Both the position numbers and the translations under genes were made by a program. DNA of 64,000 bases from Bacteroidales bacterium. GTDB lineage: Bacteria; Bacteroidota; Bacteroidia; Bacteroidales; VadinHA17. This document shows positions 36,804-47,054 of the stretch, piece by piece; the first letter of the stretch is position 1; each line of letters begins with the position of its first letter. Below the pieces are notes generated by a model. That model saw nothing but the letters and a program-made list of their open reading frames with translations. It was not told the origin of the DNA and made no database searches. Location of the stretch: contig JAGNKY010000003.1 in NCBI GenBank assembly GCA_017999895.1, positions 186,001 through 250,000 of the forward strand, written 5' to 3'.

Positions 36804-38915
36804 TCAATTAATTTTTCCTTTTGTATTTTCTACTACTTTTCTTGACAAATCGACAGGGACTTCTTCATAATGTGAAAATTCTATCGTTGATGTAGCCCTG
36901 CCAGATGTTATTGTTCTTAGAACAGTTACATACCCAAAATTTTCACTGAGAGGTACTTTAGCTTTTATTATTCTCAATTCTCCTTTAGCCTCTATTCCTT
37001 CAATTCTTCCTCTTCTACGGTTGAAGTCGCTTAATATATCTCCAACATATTCTTCCGGGGTAACTACTTCTGCCGACATAATAGGTTCGAGTAAAATAGG
37101 ATTACATTTAGCAGCTGCATGGCGAAAAGCCTGTCGGGCTGCAATTTCGAATGAAAGAGAATCAGAATCAACCGGATGAAAGGAGCCGTCTTTAAGAATT
37201 ACCTTCAGACTTTCGAGGGGGAAGCCGGCAAGTGGGCCATTTAGCATAGCTTCGCGGAATCCCTTTTCAATTGCAGGTATAAATTCTTTTGGGATATTAC
37301 CTCCTTTTACTTCATTTAAAAATTGTAATCCTCTAATACCATTGTCTGCTGGCATTAATTCAACAATTATATCTGCGTATTTACCTCTACCTCCGGTTTG
37401 TTTTCTGAATAGTTCCCTATGTTGGGTCGAAGTTGTGACTGCTTCCTTATAAGCTACTTGAGGAACTCCCTGGTTACATTCTACCTGAAATTCTCTTTTA
37501 AGTCTATCCATAAGTATTTCAAGGTGAAGTTCTCCCATACCTTGAATGATAGTTTGTCCGCTATCGTTATCAATTTTAACCTGAAATGTTGGATCTTCTT
37601 CCGCCAGTTTGTTGAGTGCTATCGACAAACGGTCAACATCGGCTTGTGTTTTCGGTTCTATGGCCACTCCTATTACCGGTTCAGGAAAATCCATTGATTC
37701 GAGAATTATAGGTTTATGTATCGCACAAATTGTATCTCCAGTTTTGAGTTCTTTAAACCCCACACCTGCACATATATCGCCTGCCTCAACATATTCAATC
37801 GGGGTTTGTTTATTGGCATGCATTCTGAAAAGTCTGTTTACTCTTTCGCGTTTTCCTGTCCTTACATTCAACACACTATCTCCAGATTTCAGTGTTCCTG
37901 AATATATTCTCATGAAAACAAGTCGGCCATTATAAGGATCTGTAGCTATTTTGAATGCAAGGGCTGCAAGTGGAGCCTCGTTATCAGGTTCGCGTATTAA
38001 CTTTTCACCAGTTCTCGGATCAATTCCTTCAACCGGACCAATATCGAGTGGTGAAGGAAGGAATTCTATAATAGCATCGATGAGCCTCTGAATTCCTTTA
38101 TTTTTTAATGCTGCACCACATAAAACCGGCACTATATGGTTTGAGATAGTACTTTTTCTAAGAGCTTCAATTATTTCTGAAGGTTGAATTGATTCATGGT
38201 TTTCAATATATCTTTCGAGGATAGTGTCATTTATCTCTGCAAGCGATTCGATCATTCTTGTTCTCCATTCCCATGCCTCTTCAGACAGTTCCTTGGGGAT
38301 TTCAGCTATTCGGTATTTTGTCCCCAGGTCAGTATCATTATTACTATCATCCCATATTAAAGCTTGCATCGTGATAAGGTCGATCACTCCAATAAAATTC
38401 TCTTCTGAACCTATGGGTATTTGTATGGGCACAGGTTTTGCTACTAGTTTATCTTGTATTTGCTGAACAACGCCAAAGAAATCTGCACCTACTCGGTCCA
38501 TCTTGTTTATAAATGCAATCCTTGGAACACGATATTTGTTTGCCTGTCGCCATACTGTTTCAGATTGTGGTTCAACGCCTCCGACGGCGCAGAAGACTGC
38601 CACAGCGCCATCAAGAACTCTAAGTGACCTTTCCACCTCTACTGTAAAGTCAACATGACCAGGAGTATCAATAATATTTATTTTATATTCCTCGCTGCCT
38701 AATTTCCAGTAGGTTGTTGTAGCTGCAGAAGTTATTGTAATTCCTCTTTCCTGTTCCTGAATCATCCAGTCCATCTGAGCATTTCCATTATCAACTTCTC
38801 CCATGCGATGAGTCCGTCCGGTATAATAAAGAATCCGTTCGGTAGTTGTGGTTTTACCTGCATCGATGTGAGCCATTATGCCGATATTTCTGGTATATTT
38901 CAGGTTTTTGTCCAT
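36804..38915 (-). CDS. fusA: Translation elongation factor G (canonical copy)
   Basis: 703 residues with all five EF-G domains. G motifs are intact: AHIDAGKTT (P-loop, about 15-23), switch I with [19 protein letters not shown] with catalytic H87, and NKMD. It drives translocation with GTP hydrolysis. It sits between rpsG (26 bases) and rpsJ (1 base). A divergent paralogue with altered G motifs lies at 40273-42429. Confidence 0.98.
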   Translation of the reverse strand: MDKNLKYTRNIGIMAHIDAGKTTTTERILYYTGRTHRMGEVDNGNAQMDWMIQEQERGITITSAATTTYWKLGSEEYKINIIDTPGHVDFTVEVERSLRVLDGAVAVFCAVGGVEPQSETVWRQANKYRVPRIAFINKMDRVGADFFGVVQQIQDKLVAKPVPIQIPIGSEENFIGVIDLITMQALIWDDSNNDTDLGTKYRIAEIPKELSEEAWEWRTRMIESLAEINDTILERYIENHESIQPSEIIEALRKSTISNHIVPVLCGAALKNKGIQRLIDAIIEFLPSPLDIGPVEGIDPRTGEKLIREPDNEAPLAALAFKIATDPYNGRLVFMRIYSGTLKSGDSVLNVRTGKRERVNRLFRMHANKQTPIEYVEAGDICAGVGFKELKTGDTICAIHKPIILESMDFPEPVIGVAIEPKTQADVDRLSIALNKLAEEDPTFQVKIDNDSGQTIIQGMGELHLEILMDRLKREFQVECNQGVPQVAYKEAVTTSTQHRELFRKQTGGRGKYADIIVELMPADNGIRGLQFLNEVKGGNIPKEFIPAIEKGFREAMLNGPLAGFPLESLKVILKDGSFHPVDSDSLSFEIAARQAFRHAAAKCNPILLEPIMSAEVVTPEEYVGDILSDFNRRRGRIEGIEAKGELRIIKAKVPLSENFGYVTVLRTITSGRATSTIEFSHYEEVPVDLSRKVVENTKGKIN

Positions 38916-38941
38916 TTTTATTTTTCTGCTGTCAGTTTTTA

Positions 38942-39418
38942 TTAAAACCTGAAGTGAGCGAATGCCTTGTTAGCTTCTGCCATTCTGTGAGTGTCTTCTT
39001 TTTTCTTGAAAGCTCCTCCTTCATTATTATAGGCAGCCATTACTTCGGCTGCAAGCCTTTCAGCCATAGAATGTCCGGGGCGTTTGCGTGCAAAAAATAT
39101 AAGATTTTTCATACTTACACTCACTTTGCGTTCCGGCCTTATTTCCACAGGTACTTGAAAAGTGGCACCGCCAATCCTGCGGCTCTTTACTTCAACCTGA
39201 GGTGTTACATTTTCGAGAGCCTGTTTCCAGATATCAAGCGGCGACTTACCCTCTGTTTTCAGTTTTTCTCCGATAATTTCAAGAGAGTCATAGAAAATTT
39301 TAAAAGCTACCGTCTTTTTACCATTAAGCATAAGGTTGTTTACAAATCTTGTAACAAACGGATCGTTAAATTTGGGATCTGGCGGCAGCATTCTTCTCTT
39401 TGCTCTTGTCTTTCTCAT
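38942..39418 (-). CDS. rpsG: 30S ribosomal protein S7
   Basis: 158 residues beginning [35 protein letters not shown], with [22 protein letters not shown] and the C-terminal [21 protein letters not shown]. Organises the 30S head; in enterobacteria it represses the str operon. Confidence 0.98.
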   Translation of the reverse strand: MRKTRAKRRMLPPDPKFNDPFVTRFVNNLMLNGKKTVAFKIFYDSLEIIGEKLKTEGKSPLDIWKQALENVTPQVEVKSRRIGGATFQVPVEIRPERKVSVSMKNLIFFARKRPGHSMAERLAAEVMAAYNNEGGAFKKKEDTHRMAEANKAFAHFRF

Positions 39419-39474
39419 TATTATAAATCTTTAATTTTTTTATTCCTATCCGGTTCCAGCCTTAAGAATCACTA

Positions 39475-39849
39475 TTATTTCTTTGGTTTTTTTGTACCGT
39501 ACTTCGATCTTCTTTGAGTACGTCCTTCCACACCCGATGTGTCAAGTGTGCCTCTTACAATATGATACCTTACACCTGGAAGGTCTTTAACCCTCCCTCC
39601 TCTTATAAGAACAATTGAATGTTCCTGAAGGTTATGTCCTTCGCCGGGTATATATGCATTAACTTCTTTCTGATTAGTCAATCTAACTCTGGCAACTTTC
39701 CTCATAGCTGAATTTGGCTTTTTAGGCGTTGTAGTATAAACTCTCACACATACACCCCTTCTCTGAGGGCATGAATCCAAAGCCGGAGCCTTGCTTTTTT
39801 GTTCAAGCTTTTCCCTGCCTTTTCTTACTAATTGCTGAATTGTAGGCAT
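39475..39849 (-). CDS. rpsL: 30S ribosomal protein S12
   Basis: 124 residues beginning [57 protein letters not shown]. The lysines linked to streptomycin sensitivity (TPKKPNS and the [15 protein letters not shown] loop) are both wild-type. First gene of the supercluster, about 32 nt from the likely transcript start; no Shine-Dalgarno sequence precedes it. Confidence 0.98.
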   Translation of the reverse strand: MPTIQQLVRKGREKLEQKSKAPALDSCPQRRGVCVRVYTTTPKKPNSAMRKVARVRLTNQKEVNAYIPGEGHNLQEHSIVLIRGGRVKDLPGVRYHIVRGTLDTSGVEGRTQRRSKYGTKKPKK

Positions 39850-39887
39850 AAATTCAATCGTTTAATATTTTTATCAAAATTGGGTTG

Positions 39888-39920
39888 CAAAGGTATTAAT
39901 TTTATTTTCTCTTCTCCAAA
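39888..39920 (-). promoter_or_regulatory. Promoter of the str-S10-spc-alpha supercluster
   Basis: On the minus strand TTTG (39917-39920), a 21-base spacer and TACCTTTG (39888-39895): both parts of the Bacteroidota consensus are matched in full. The start site would be near 39881. The rest of the 39850-40272 gap has no open frame and no clear leader structure that I can see. Confidence 0.75.
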
Positions 39921-40186
39921 TAATTATCACTTTTCAATCTAATAAATTTATCCTGAAAGGATGCTAAGAAACCTTAAAAACTCAACATCCAATCTCTTTA
40001 TATTCAAAATTTTTTCTTACTAATGTAAGTTTTATACAGGTTTCTTCCCGACATTCCCCTGCTGAATTCTTTTATAAACTTACCTTGAAGGAAACCCCGG
40101 TACTCCTGTTGTTCTTAAAAAAACAGGTGCAAAGAAAATAAAATTTCTGGAATTATAACACATTACAGGCAATTTTAAAAAATTAT

Positions 40187-40194
40187 TAAATTTG
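40187..40194 (+). promoter_or_regulatory. Putative -7 promoter element for the EF-G paralogue
   Basis: TAAATTTG on the plus strand, 79 bases before the start codon at 40273. The -33 position has no TTTG, so the promoter may need an activator. In Bacteroides the equivalent gene is known to be induced by the regulator Cur on carbon limitation. Confidence 0.4.
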
Positions 40195-40272
40195 AGCCCT
40201 CATTTAACGGTATATAAATTTAAAATCACTATTATATAATTATAATGTATAACAAATAATATTTATTTCAGG

Positions 40273-42429
40273 ATGAAAACTTACCAGACTGACCAGATTA
40301 AGACAATTTCTCTCATAGGAAACTCAAATTCAGGAAAAACAACTCTTGCCGAAGTTATGCTTTTCGACGGCGGGATAATTGAACGCAGGGGTACTATTGA
40401 GGGTAAAAACACAATTTCCGATTACAGGTCCGTTGAGCATGACAGTGGAAACTCAATTTTTTCAAGTGTTTTATATACAGAATACCAGAATAAGAAAATT
40501 AATATTCTTGACACTCCCGGGCTTGATGATTTTTGCGGTGGAGTAATCTCATCTCTTTTTGTATCCGACTCTGCCGTCATGCTTATAAATGCTCAGAACG
40601 GAGTAGAAGTTGGTACAGAGATTCATTTCAGGCATGCTGAGAAATTTCGGCGGCCGATCATTATGGCAATAAACAGTCTTGACCACGAAAAGGCGCACTT
40701 CGAAAAATCAATAGAAATGATGAAAGAGCGGCTCAGTAAAGACATTATAATAATTCAATATCCGGTAAATGAAGGTATTGGATTTAATACTATTATTGAC
40801 GTACTGAAAATGAAAATGTTAAAATATGGGCCAGAAGGTGGAAAGCCTGAAATTCTTGATATTCCTTCTGAACATAAAGCCAGGGCGGAAGAGCTTCGTA
40901 ATCAGCTTATTGAGAAAGCAGCAGAGAGTGACGAATCGCTTATGGAACTTTTTTTCTCAAACGATTCTCTTTCTGACGACGAAATAAGGAAGGGCATTGC
41001 AAAAAGTCTTGTTACTCGTTCCATGTTCCCCGTTTTCTGCTTATCGGCAAAAAATAATATGGGCGTTGATCAGTTGATGGAATTTATTGTATCTGAAGCC
41101 CCTTTGGTAACCGATTTGCCCGGTCCTTTAAATAGCAAGGGAGAGGAGGTGAAACCTGATCCGTCGGGGCCGCCATCGGCATTTGTATTTAAAACTTCGA
41201 TAGAAGAACATATAGGAGAAATAAACTATTTCAGGGTATATTCAGGGAAAATTACGGAGAACATTGATTTAATTAACACTTCTAACGGCACAAAGGAAAG
41301 AATTTCTCAAATTTTTGTATGTGCTGGTAAAAATAGAATAAAAGTTCCGGAACTTAATACGGGCGATATTGGTGCCACTGTAAAACTGAAAAACACAAAA
41401 ACAAACCATACTTTGAATGCTCCGGGTAATGACTGGACATATGCAGGTATGGAATTCCCTGAACCAAAGTATCGCATAGCTATTAAGGCGCAATCGGAGA
41501 GCGATGATGAAAAACTTGGTGAGGCATTATATAAAATGCATGCTGAAGATCCTACCATTATCGTTGAATATTCGAAGGAACTCAAACAAATTATAATTCA
41601 TGGGCAGGGTGAATATCACCTTAACATTCTTAAATGGCATCTTGATAACATTTACAAAATTCCTGTGGTATTTAGTCTGCCAAAGATACCTTATCGTGAG
41701 ACAATCACAAAAGCAGCACAGGCGGAGTACAGGCATAAGAAACAATCGGGAGGAGCCGGCCAGTTTGGTGAGGTACATCTTATAATAGAACCTTATGAAG
41801 AAGGCTCTACGGAATCTACTATGATGAAGATAGCAGGTAAAGAATACAAGCTTTCCATTCGCGACAAAGAAGAAATTGAACTGCCCTGGGGAGGTAAACT
41901 GATTTATGTAAATTGTATTGTTGGCGGTTCAATAGATGCGAGGTTCATGCCTTCAATTCTCAAAGGAATTATGGAAAAAATGGAAGTAGGCCCGCTTACC
42001 GGATCATACGCAAGAGATATAAGAGTTTATGTTTATGATGGTAAGATGCATCCTGTTGACTCAAACGATATTTCATTCAGGCTTGCAGGACGTAATGCTT
42101 TCAGTATTGCTTTCAAGAATGCCGGCCCCAAGATTCTCGAACCTATATACGATGTTGAAATATTCGTTCCTTCTGACAGAATGGGAGATGTAATAAGCGA
42201 TCTTCAAGGCCGCAGGGGAATAGTTCTGGGCATGTCGAGTGAAAAGAGGTTCGAGATAATAAAGGCAAAAGTGCCTCTTGCCGAAATGAACAAATACTCA
42301 ACATCTCTGAGTTCTCTAACCGGTGGCCGTGCTTTTTATACAATGAAGTTTGCAGAATATTCACAGGTTCCGGCAGAAGTCCAGGAAACTATTATCAAAG
42401 CTTACCAGGCCGAACAGGAAGAAGAATAA
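40273..42429 (+). CDS. EF-G paralogue with degenerate GTPase motifs (EF-G2-like)
   Basis: 718 residues with the five-domain EF-G layout. The P-loop GNSNSGKTT (about 16-24) is kept, but other G motifs differ from the fusA product: switch I lacks RGITI (the region reads HDSGNSIFSS), the catalytic histidine of DTPGH is replaced by Leu (DTPGLDDF, L84), and NKMD is replaced by NSLD (134-137). Domains IV and V remain well conserved (segments GSYARDIRVYVYDGKMHPVDS and GRRGIVLGM). A Bacteroides paralogue, EF-G2, supports translation without GTP hydrolysis and aids gut colonisation during starvation; this gene fits that description. Monocistronic, diverging from the ribosomal cluster. Confidence 0.9.
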   Translation: MKTYQTDQIKTISLIGNSNSGKTTLAEVMLFDGGIIERRGTIEGKNTISDYRSVEHDSGNSIFSSVLYTEYQNKKINILDTPGLDDFCGGVISSLFVSDSAVMLINAQNGVEVGTEIHFRHAEKFRRPIIMAINSLDHEKAHFEKSIEMMKERLSKDIIIIQYPVNEGIGFNTIIDVLKMKMLKYGPEGGKPEILDIPSEHKARAEELRNQLIEKAAESDESLMELFFSNDSLSDDEIRKGIAKSLVTRSMFPVFCLSAKNNMGVDQLMEFIVSEAPLVTDLPGPLNSKGEEVKPDPSGPPSAFVFKTSIEEHIGEINYFRVYSGKITENIDLINTSNGTKERISQIFVCAGKNRIKVPELNTGDIGATVKLKNTKTNHTLNAPGNDWTYAGMEFPEPKYRIAIKAQSESDDEKLGEALYKMHAEDPTIIVEYSKELKQIIIHGQGEYHLNILKWHLDNIYKIPVVFSLPKIPYRETITKAAQAEYRHKKQSGGAGQFGEVHLIIEPYEEGSTESTMMKIAGKEYKLSIRDKEEIELPWGGKLIYVNCIVGGSIDARFMPSILKGIMEKMEVGPLTGSYARDIRVYVYDGKMHPVDSNDISFRLAGRNAFSIAFKNAGPKILEPIYDVEIFVPSDRMGDVISDLQGRRGIVLGMSSEKRFEIIKAKVPLAEMNKYSTSLSSLTGGRAFYTMKFAEYSQVPAEVQETIIKAYQAEQEEE

Positions 42430-42449
42430 TTTTTTGTACTTTAAAAATA

Positions 42450-42489
42450 AATAATAAAGCCGTATCATAACTGAAACGGCTTTATTATT
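42450..42489. terminator. Bidirectional terminator between EF-G paralogue and efflux operon
   Basis: A perfect 14-base stem (AATAATAAAGCCGT with its complement) and a 12-base loop lie between two convergent genes. The AT ends of the stem give a T-rich 3' side in each direction, so it can serve both. Confidence 0.85.
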
Positions 42490-42506
42490 ATTTAAACTTG
42501 TAATAA

Positions 42507-42800
42507 TTATACTGTCTTAAGTACATCCCATACAAAAGCTCTTATCCCGACCTCTTCGTTTATCATATCAATTTTCTTTACTGCTTCGAGAATTTTATCT
42601 ACCATATCGTCGTCAACGACAGTAATGATGCTCTTGTTTATCTCGGGCCATACATGTGTACCAAGATGAGGCACACCGGTTTTTGAACCTCTGCCGTGAA
42701 CATTCGTCCACAATGTGTATCCTCTCACACCCATTTTGTCGAGCATATATTCTACTCTCTCGGTTAGTGCCTGATTATATACTATCAAAATTGCTTTCAT
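42507..42800 (-). CDS. PII-like small protein at the end of an RND efflux operon
   Basis: 97 residues. The pattern MKAILIVYNQALTERVEYMLDKMGVRGYTLW then KSIITVVDDDMVDKILEAVKKID resembles the ferredoxin-like fold of PII and DUF3240-type proteins. The T-loop region is short and rich in Gly, Thr and His (VHGRGSKTGVPHLGTHVWPE, about 34-53). It starts 22 bases after the RND pump gene. Related PII-like proteins near heavy-metal RND pumps are thought to sense ligands and adjust transport. Ligand unknown. Confidence 0.7.
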   Translation of the reverse strand: MKAILIVYNQALTERVEYMLDKMGVRGYTLWTNVHGRGSKTGVPHLGTHVWPEINKSIITVVDDDMVDKILEAVKKIDMINEEVGIRAFVWDVLKTV

Positions 42801-42822
42801 GTCTTATAAATTTGAATTATTT

Positions 42823-45800
42823 TTATGCATTGCCTTTCCCATTAAGGAAGTCCATGCCATTATAAACGTCGCCTTTTTTGCGTTCCTCTACTCTTCTGAC
42901 AAATATAGCGTAAGCCACGGGCACTATTACAAGCGTAACTAAAGTTGAGAAAGTCAAACCTCCAATTACAGCCACTCCCATTGGGCTCCATAATTCGGCT
43001 CCAGCGCCGAAACGGATGGCTAGAGGCAACATGCCGAGTATAGTTGTGGCGGATGTCATCAGCACCGGCCTCAGCCTAGATCTGCCTGATAAAACAATAG
43101 CTTCATAAAGTTCATATCCTCTACCCCTCATAAGATTGATAAAGTCCACAAGAACTATTGCGTTCTTAACCACAATTCCCACAAGAAGTACGGTTCCTAT
43201 TCCGGAGATGATGTTGAAATTAGTACTTGTAATAAAAAGAGCGATGGCAACGCCTGAAAACGCAAAAGGAATCGAAAACACTATAATAAAAGGCATTTTG
43301 AGCGACTCGAATTGTGAAGCCATTACTAAGTATACAAGGATAAGGCTTACGAGAAGAAGTGTTGCAAGGTCTCTGAATGATTCCATCTGCTGCTCGATAG
43401 CGCCGGATATTTGTACTATTACTCCTGCCGGTTTAACAGTTGAATCAATAGCTTTCTGGATATCATTTTGAAGATCAGTAAGTGAACGTTTATATGGGGT
43501 AAGCGATACTGTCACAATTCTTTCCTTTCGTTTCCTTTCAATGCTTGGGGGAGCCCAGTATTCCTTTACTTGAGCTACTTCTGCCAGCCTTACAACCTGC
43601 CCTGTAGGTGTAGGAATACCAATATTTTCAATTTTAGTTAAAGTATTCCGGGAATTTTCTTTTAACCTTACAATAATATCATATTCATCCCCTGATTGGC
43701 GCAGCCGTGTGGCAATAAGACCGTCAGTCCTGTTTTTTATAGCTGTTCCTGCCGTTGCAGTAGTAAGTCCGCTTGCGCTTAGTTTTACCTGATCGAAAAT
43801 AATTTGTAGTTCAGGTTTTGATTTTCCCCTGCTTATTGTTACGTCCTTTGCTCCTTCTATCTTTTTTATCTTCTCCGCAAGCTCTTCCGCAACTAAATTT
43901 GTTGCGGAAATATCATATCCATAAACTTCCACATCAACATTGGTAAATCCAAAACCACCCATACTTCCTGACGTACTTACAGTATAATCTATTATTTCAG
44001 GGAACTTTGCCAGGTCTTTCCTCATATCTTCAGCTATTTCCGAAACATTTCTTTTCCTTTCTTCAACAGGAAGTAATCTGATATTCTGACGTATAATATG
44101 TGTGCCTCCCGACATTACAAGGGATGCTATACCTCCCTCACTTTGTTCACCTGTGGTAGTTGAAATAGTTTCAATTTCAGGATATTTTGCCTTGAAGATG
44201 CTATCAATTATGTTTGCCGTCATTATAGTCCTGTCAACCCTTGTTCCGGTTTGCAATTCAATATTAGTGGTAAGCCTTGATTCATCTGTTTCCGGAAAGA
44301 ATTCTGTGGGAATAACAAAGAATAGTAGCATTGAAGACGCAAAAATCAGGAAAGCTCCGATAACCACAACTCTTTTGTGCCATAACGCCCATCGCAGTAC
44401 TCTCTCATAGAATCTGTCGAGACTGTCGAGCCATTTCCTTATGCTGCCGTCATAAGTCCAGCGAGATGCATCTTGTTTGACAGGTCTATATTTTAGCATC
44501 AGAGCGCTAAGAGTTGGGGTAAGGGAAATTGCGGCCAAAACCGAAGTAATAATAACTATAGTAACGCTCATTCCAAGTTGTCTGAAAAGGATTCCGGTAA
44601 GGCCTTTAACGAATGTCAGAGGGAAGAACACTGCAACGATAGTAAGAGTACTTGCAATAACTGCAAGCCATACCTCGTTTGTGGCATAAATTGAAGCTTC
44701 CCGGGATCGGCTGCCTCTCTCTATATGCTTTGTAATATTTTCGAGCACCACTATAGCATCGTCAACCACCATTCCTATGGCTATCGAAAGAGAAATTAGT
44801 GAAATGATATTTATTGTCGCATCGGCAACAAACAGATAAATAAATGCAACGAACAACGAGACAGGTATAGTGCTTATTATTATCAAAGTAGCTCTCCATC
44901 TGCCAAGGAAGAATAAAACGACAAGAATCACAAATATTGCCGCAAATAAAATTGTTTCAGTCAGATTGTTGATTGAATCTTGAATGAATGTTGCACTGGC
45001 AAATAATTCTTCAATCTTTACATCAGGAGGCATTTCTTTTTGTACCTGATTAACAGTTTTTCTAATCTCTTTGGTAACTTTTACAGTATTACCGCCGGTC
45101 TGTTTCAGGACAAACATTCCCATTCCTTTGTTACCGTTTATCTTTGTGTCTAGTTTTGTTTCACTTATAGTATCTCTTAGCTCAGCTATATCTTTCAGAT
45201 AAACAGTATTTCCATTATAATAACTGACAACAATATCTTTCATCACATCACTTTCAGGGAATTGTCCCTCCACTCTTAGTGCATAATCGGTCTGCCCCAT
45301 TTCGATGTAGCCGGCCGGAATGTTCAGATTCTCTGCTCTAAGCACATTCCCTATCTGTTCTACAGTTAGACGATAGGCTTCCATTTTTTGAGGATCGATA
45401 TCTATGTAAATATCCCTTCCCGGAACACCTGTAAGGGTCACCGAACCAACACCGTCAATTCTGTTAATCGGATTAACAAGCTTTTCATCAAGTAGCTTTT
45501 CAAGACCCTGAAAGCTTTCTTTTGCCGTAATAGTATAATAGATTATAGGCATCATGTTTGTACTGAGCTTCATAATAGTCGGGTCCTCACAGTCCACGGG
45601 AAGATACCTGGATATTAAATTCACGTTGCTACGTATTTCATTCATTGCCTCGTCCAGGTTACTTCCGTACTCCAGTTCAAGAACAACAGCCGAAATTCCA
45701 TCTCGTGAAAAGGATCTTAATTCCTTCAGATTTCCTACACTGCTCAATGCATTTTCAATAGGCTTCGTAACGTTTTCCTCAATATCAGATGCACTTGCTC

Positions 45801-45957
45801 CCTGATATGTAGTTAGAACTGTCAAATATGGGACTTCTACTTCAGGAAGAAGATCAACAGGAAGCTGAGTAAGAGAATAGACACCCAGCACAATCATTGC
45901 CACAAAAATCAGAATAGTGGTTACAGGCCTTTCAACTGATGAACTATATATGCTCAT
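42823..45957 (-). CDS. RND efflux pump, inner-membrane subunit (AcrB/MexB-like)
   Basis: 1044 residues with twelve helices and two large periplasmic loops (about 30-330 and 560-860). The helix 4 proton-relay pair is present in GMVVDDAIVVLENI (about 400-413), and the N-terminus MSIYSSSVERPVTTILIFVAMIVLGVYSLTQLPVDLLPEVEVP is typical of the hydrophobe/amphiphile (HAE) branch. With the adaptor and outer-membrane factor upstream it forms a tripartite pump. Substrates are not predictable. Some features recall the shorter-lineage HAE2 pumps of Bacteroidota, but the branch cannot be fixed by eye. Confidence 0.95.
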   Translation of the reverse strand: MSIYSSSVERPVTTILIFVAMIVLGVYSLTQLPVDLLPEVEVPYLTVLTTYQGASASDIEENVTKPIENALSSVGNLKELRSFSRDGISAVVLELEYGSNLDEAMNEIRSNVNLISRYLPVDCEDPTIMKLSTNMMPIIYYTITAKESFQGLEKLLDEKLVNPINRIDGVGSVTLTGVPGRDIYIDIDPQKMEAYRLTVEQIGNVLRAENLNIPAGYIEMGQTDYALRVEGQFPESDVMKDIVVSYYNGNTVYLKDIAELRDTISETKLDTKINGNKGMGMFVLKQTGGNTVKVTKEIRKTVNQVQKEMPPDVKIEELFASATFIQDSINNLTETILFAAIFVILVVLFFLGRWRATLIIISTIPVSLFVAFIYLFVADATINIISLISLSIAIGMVVDDAIVVLENITKHIERGSRSREASIYATNEVWLAVIASTLTIVAVFFPLTFVKGLTGILFRQLGMSVTIVIITSVLAAISLTPTLSALMLKYRPVKQDASRWTYDGSIRKWLDSLDRFYERVLRWALWHKRVVVIGAFLIFASSMLLFFVIPTEFFPETDESRLTTNIELQTGTRVDRTIMTANIIDSIFKAKYPEIETISTTTGEQSEGGIASLVMSGGTHIIRQNIRLLPVEERKRNVSEIAEDMRKDLAKFPEIIDYTVSTSGSMGGFGFTNVDVEVYGYDISATNLVAEELAEKIKKIEGAKDVTISRGKSKPELQIIFDQVKLSASGLTTATAGTAIKNRTDGLIATRLRQSGDEYDIIVRLKENSRNTLTKIENIGIPTPTGQVVRLAEVAQVKEYWAPPSIERKRKERIVTVSLTPYKRSLTDLQNDIQKAIDSTVKPAGVIVQISGAIEQQMESFRDLATLLLVSLILVYLVMASQFESLKMPFIIVFSIPFAFSGVAIALFITSTNFNIISGIGTVLLVGIVVKNAIVLVDFINLMRGRGYELYEAIVLSGRSRLRPVLMTSATTILGMLPLAIRFGAGAELWSPMGVAVIGGLTFSTLVTLVIVPVAYAIFVRRVEERKKGDVYNGMDFLNGKGNA

Positions 45958-45984
45958 TTTTTATTTTTCTTTTTTATTCTACTT

Positions 45985-47022
45985 TTATTTTACAACTTCA
46001 ATTTTATCGCCATTAAAGAGCTTACTCTGGCCCTCATTTATCACAAGGTCACCTTCTTTAAGATTTTCTGACAAAATTTCAAGATTATCATCGAATCTTT
46101 TACCTATTATAACATCAACTCTTTTTGCCACACTATTTTCAGCAACCATAACATACCTGTTATTTGTACCTTCTTGCATCAAAACAACAGATGCCGGAAC
46201 GACAAAAGTCTCCACTTCACCGATGTTCATTGAAACTCTAACAAACATTCCCGGTTTTAGCATTTCATTCCGGTTTGGTACTTCGATTTCAACATTGAAG
46301 GATCTTGTAACAGGATTAACTGTTGGTGAAATCCTGAATATTTTTCCCTGAAAAGTTTCATTTTTATAAACATCGGGAGTAATAGTTGCACTCATGCCGT
46401 ATTTTACCAGCGGGTAATATTGCTCAGAAATGCTTACATTAACCTTAACAGGATTTATTTGTATAACCGTTACAACAGCCGGTTTGCCGCTAACTGAAGG
46501 TGTACCTGTATATAACTCGCCGTTTTCATAATACCTGCCTGTTACAATACCATCAAATGGCGATTTAAGAAGTGTATTTGCTTCGAGGAAATCAACATTG
46601 GTTTTAGTCACATCATACTGTGTCTTCACCTGGTCGTATTGCTGCTGTTTAGCGCTTCCGGCCTTAAGTAGTGTGTCAAGCCTCCAGAGATCTTTTTCGA
46701 GGTTGCTTAGTTGTAGCTTAAGCTGATATAGCTGTGTTCTGTCCATAAGAAAAAGATTATCACCTTTTTTAACCCTGTCACCTAGATCAACATAAATCTT
46801 ATCTATTCTTCCAGGAGAAGAAGGTGCCATATTTACTTCTTCATAAGGAAGAATTGTTGCAGTATAATCTATCGTCCTCGATATCGTGGCTCTGGTTAAA
46901 GGTATTGCTCTAACCGGTGTAGCAAGCTTTTCTTCATCGTTTTGCACTGCATTTTTCGATACACATGCATTGATAGTCAAGCTTATAATAAGTATCGTCG
47001 GAATTGTTTTTATTAATTTCAT
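45985..47022 (-). CDS. RND efflux periplasmic adaptor lipoprotein (membrane fusion protein)
   Basis: 345 residues. A lipobox LTINAC with Cys at about 20 marks a lipoprotein. The barrel-sandwich/lipoyl parts (NMAPSSPGRIDKIYVDLGDRVKKGDNLFLMD and LLKSPFDGIVTGRYYENGELY) enclose a short helical hairpin, followed by beta-barrel and membrane-proximal domains ending in GDLVINEGQSKLFNGDKIEV. It bridges pump and outer-membrane channel. Gap of 27 bases to the pump gene and 32 to tolC-like gene. Confidence 0.95.
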   Translation of the reverse strand: MKLIKTIPTILIISLTINACVSKNAVQNDEEKLATPVRAIPLTRATISRTIDYTATILPYEEVNMAPSSPGRIDKIYVDLGDRVKKGDNLFLMDRTQLYQLKLQLSNLEKDLWRLDTLLKAGSAKQQQYDQVKTQYDVTKTNVDFLEANTLLKSPFDGIVTGRYYENGELYTGTPSVSGKPAVVTVIQINPVKVNVSISEQYYPLVKYGMSATITPDVYKNETFQGKIFRISPTVNPVTRSFNVEIEVPNRNEMLKPGMFVRVSMNIGEVETFVVPASVVLMQEGTNNRYVMVAENSVAKRVDVIIGKRFDDNLEILSENLKEGDLVINEGQSKLFNGDKIEVVK

Positions 47023-47054
47023 TTTACTAAAGATTATTATTTACATAATGTTTT

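Noticed and set aside
38846..39517. 223-codon plus-strand frame opposite rpsG and the start of fusA
   Set aside because: Antisense shadow of S7 and EF-G; Phe/Ser/Tyr-rich product without domain.
40020..40160. Riboswitch or attenuator between rpsL and the EF-G paralogue
   Set aside because: Only weak inverted repeats (such as CCTGTT/AACAGG) are seen, with no conserved core I recognise.
42823..45957. RND pump as a heavy-metal (CzcA) type because of the PII-like neighbour
   Set aside because: The sequence shows the DD pair and loops of the hydrophobe/amphiphile branch and the adaptor lacks His-rich metal sites, so metal export is not supported.
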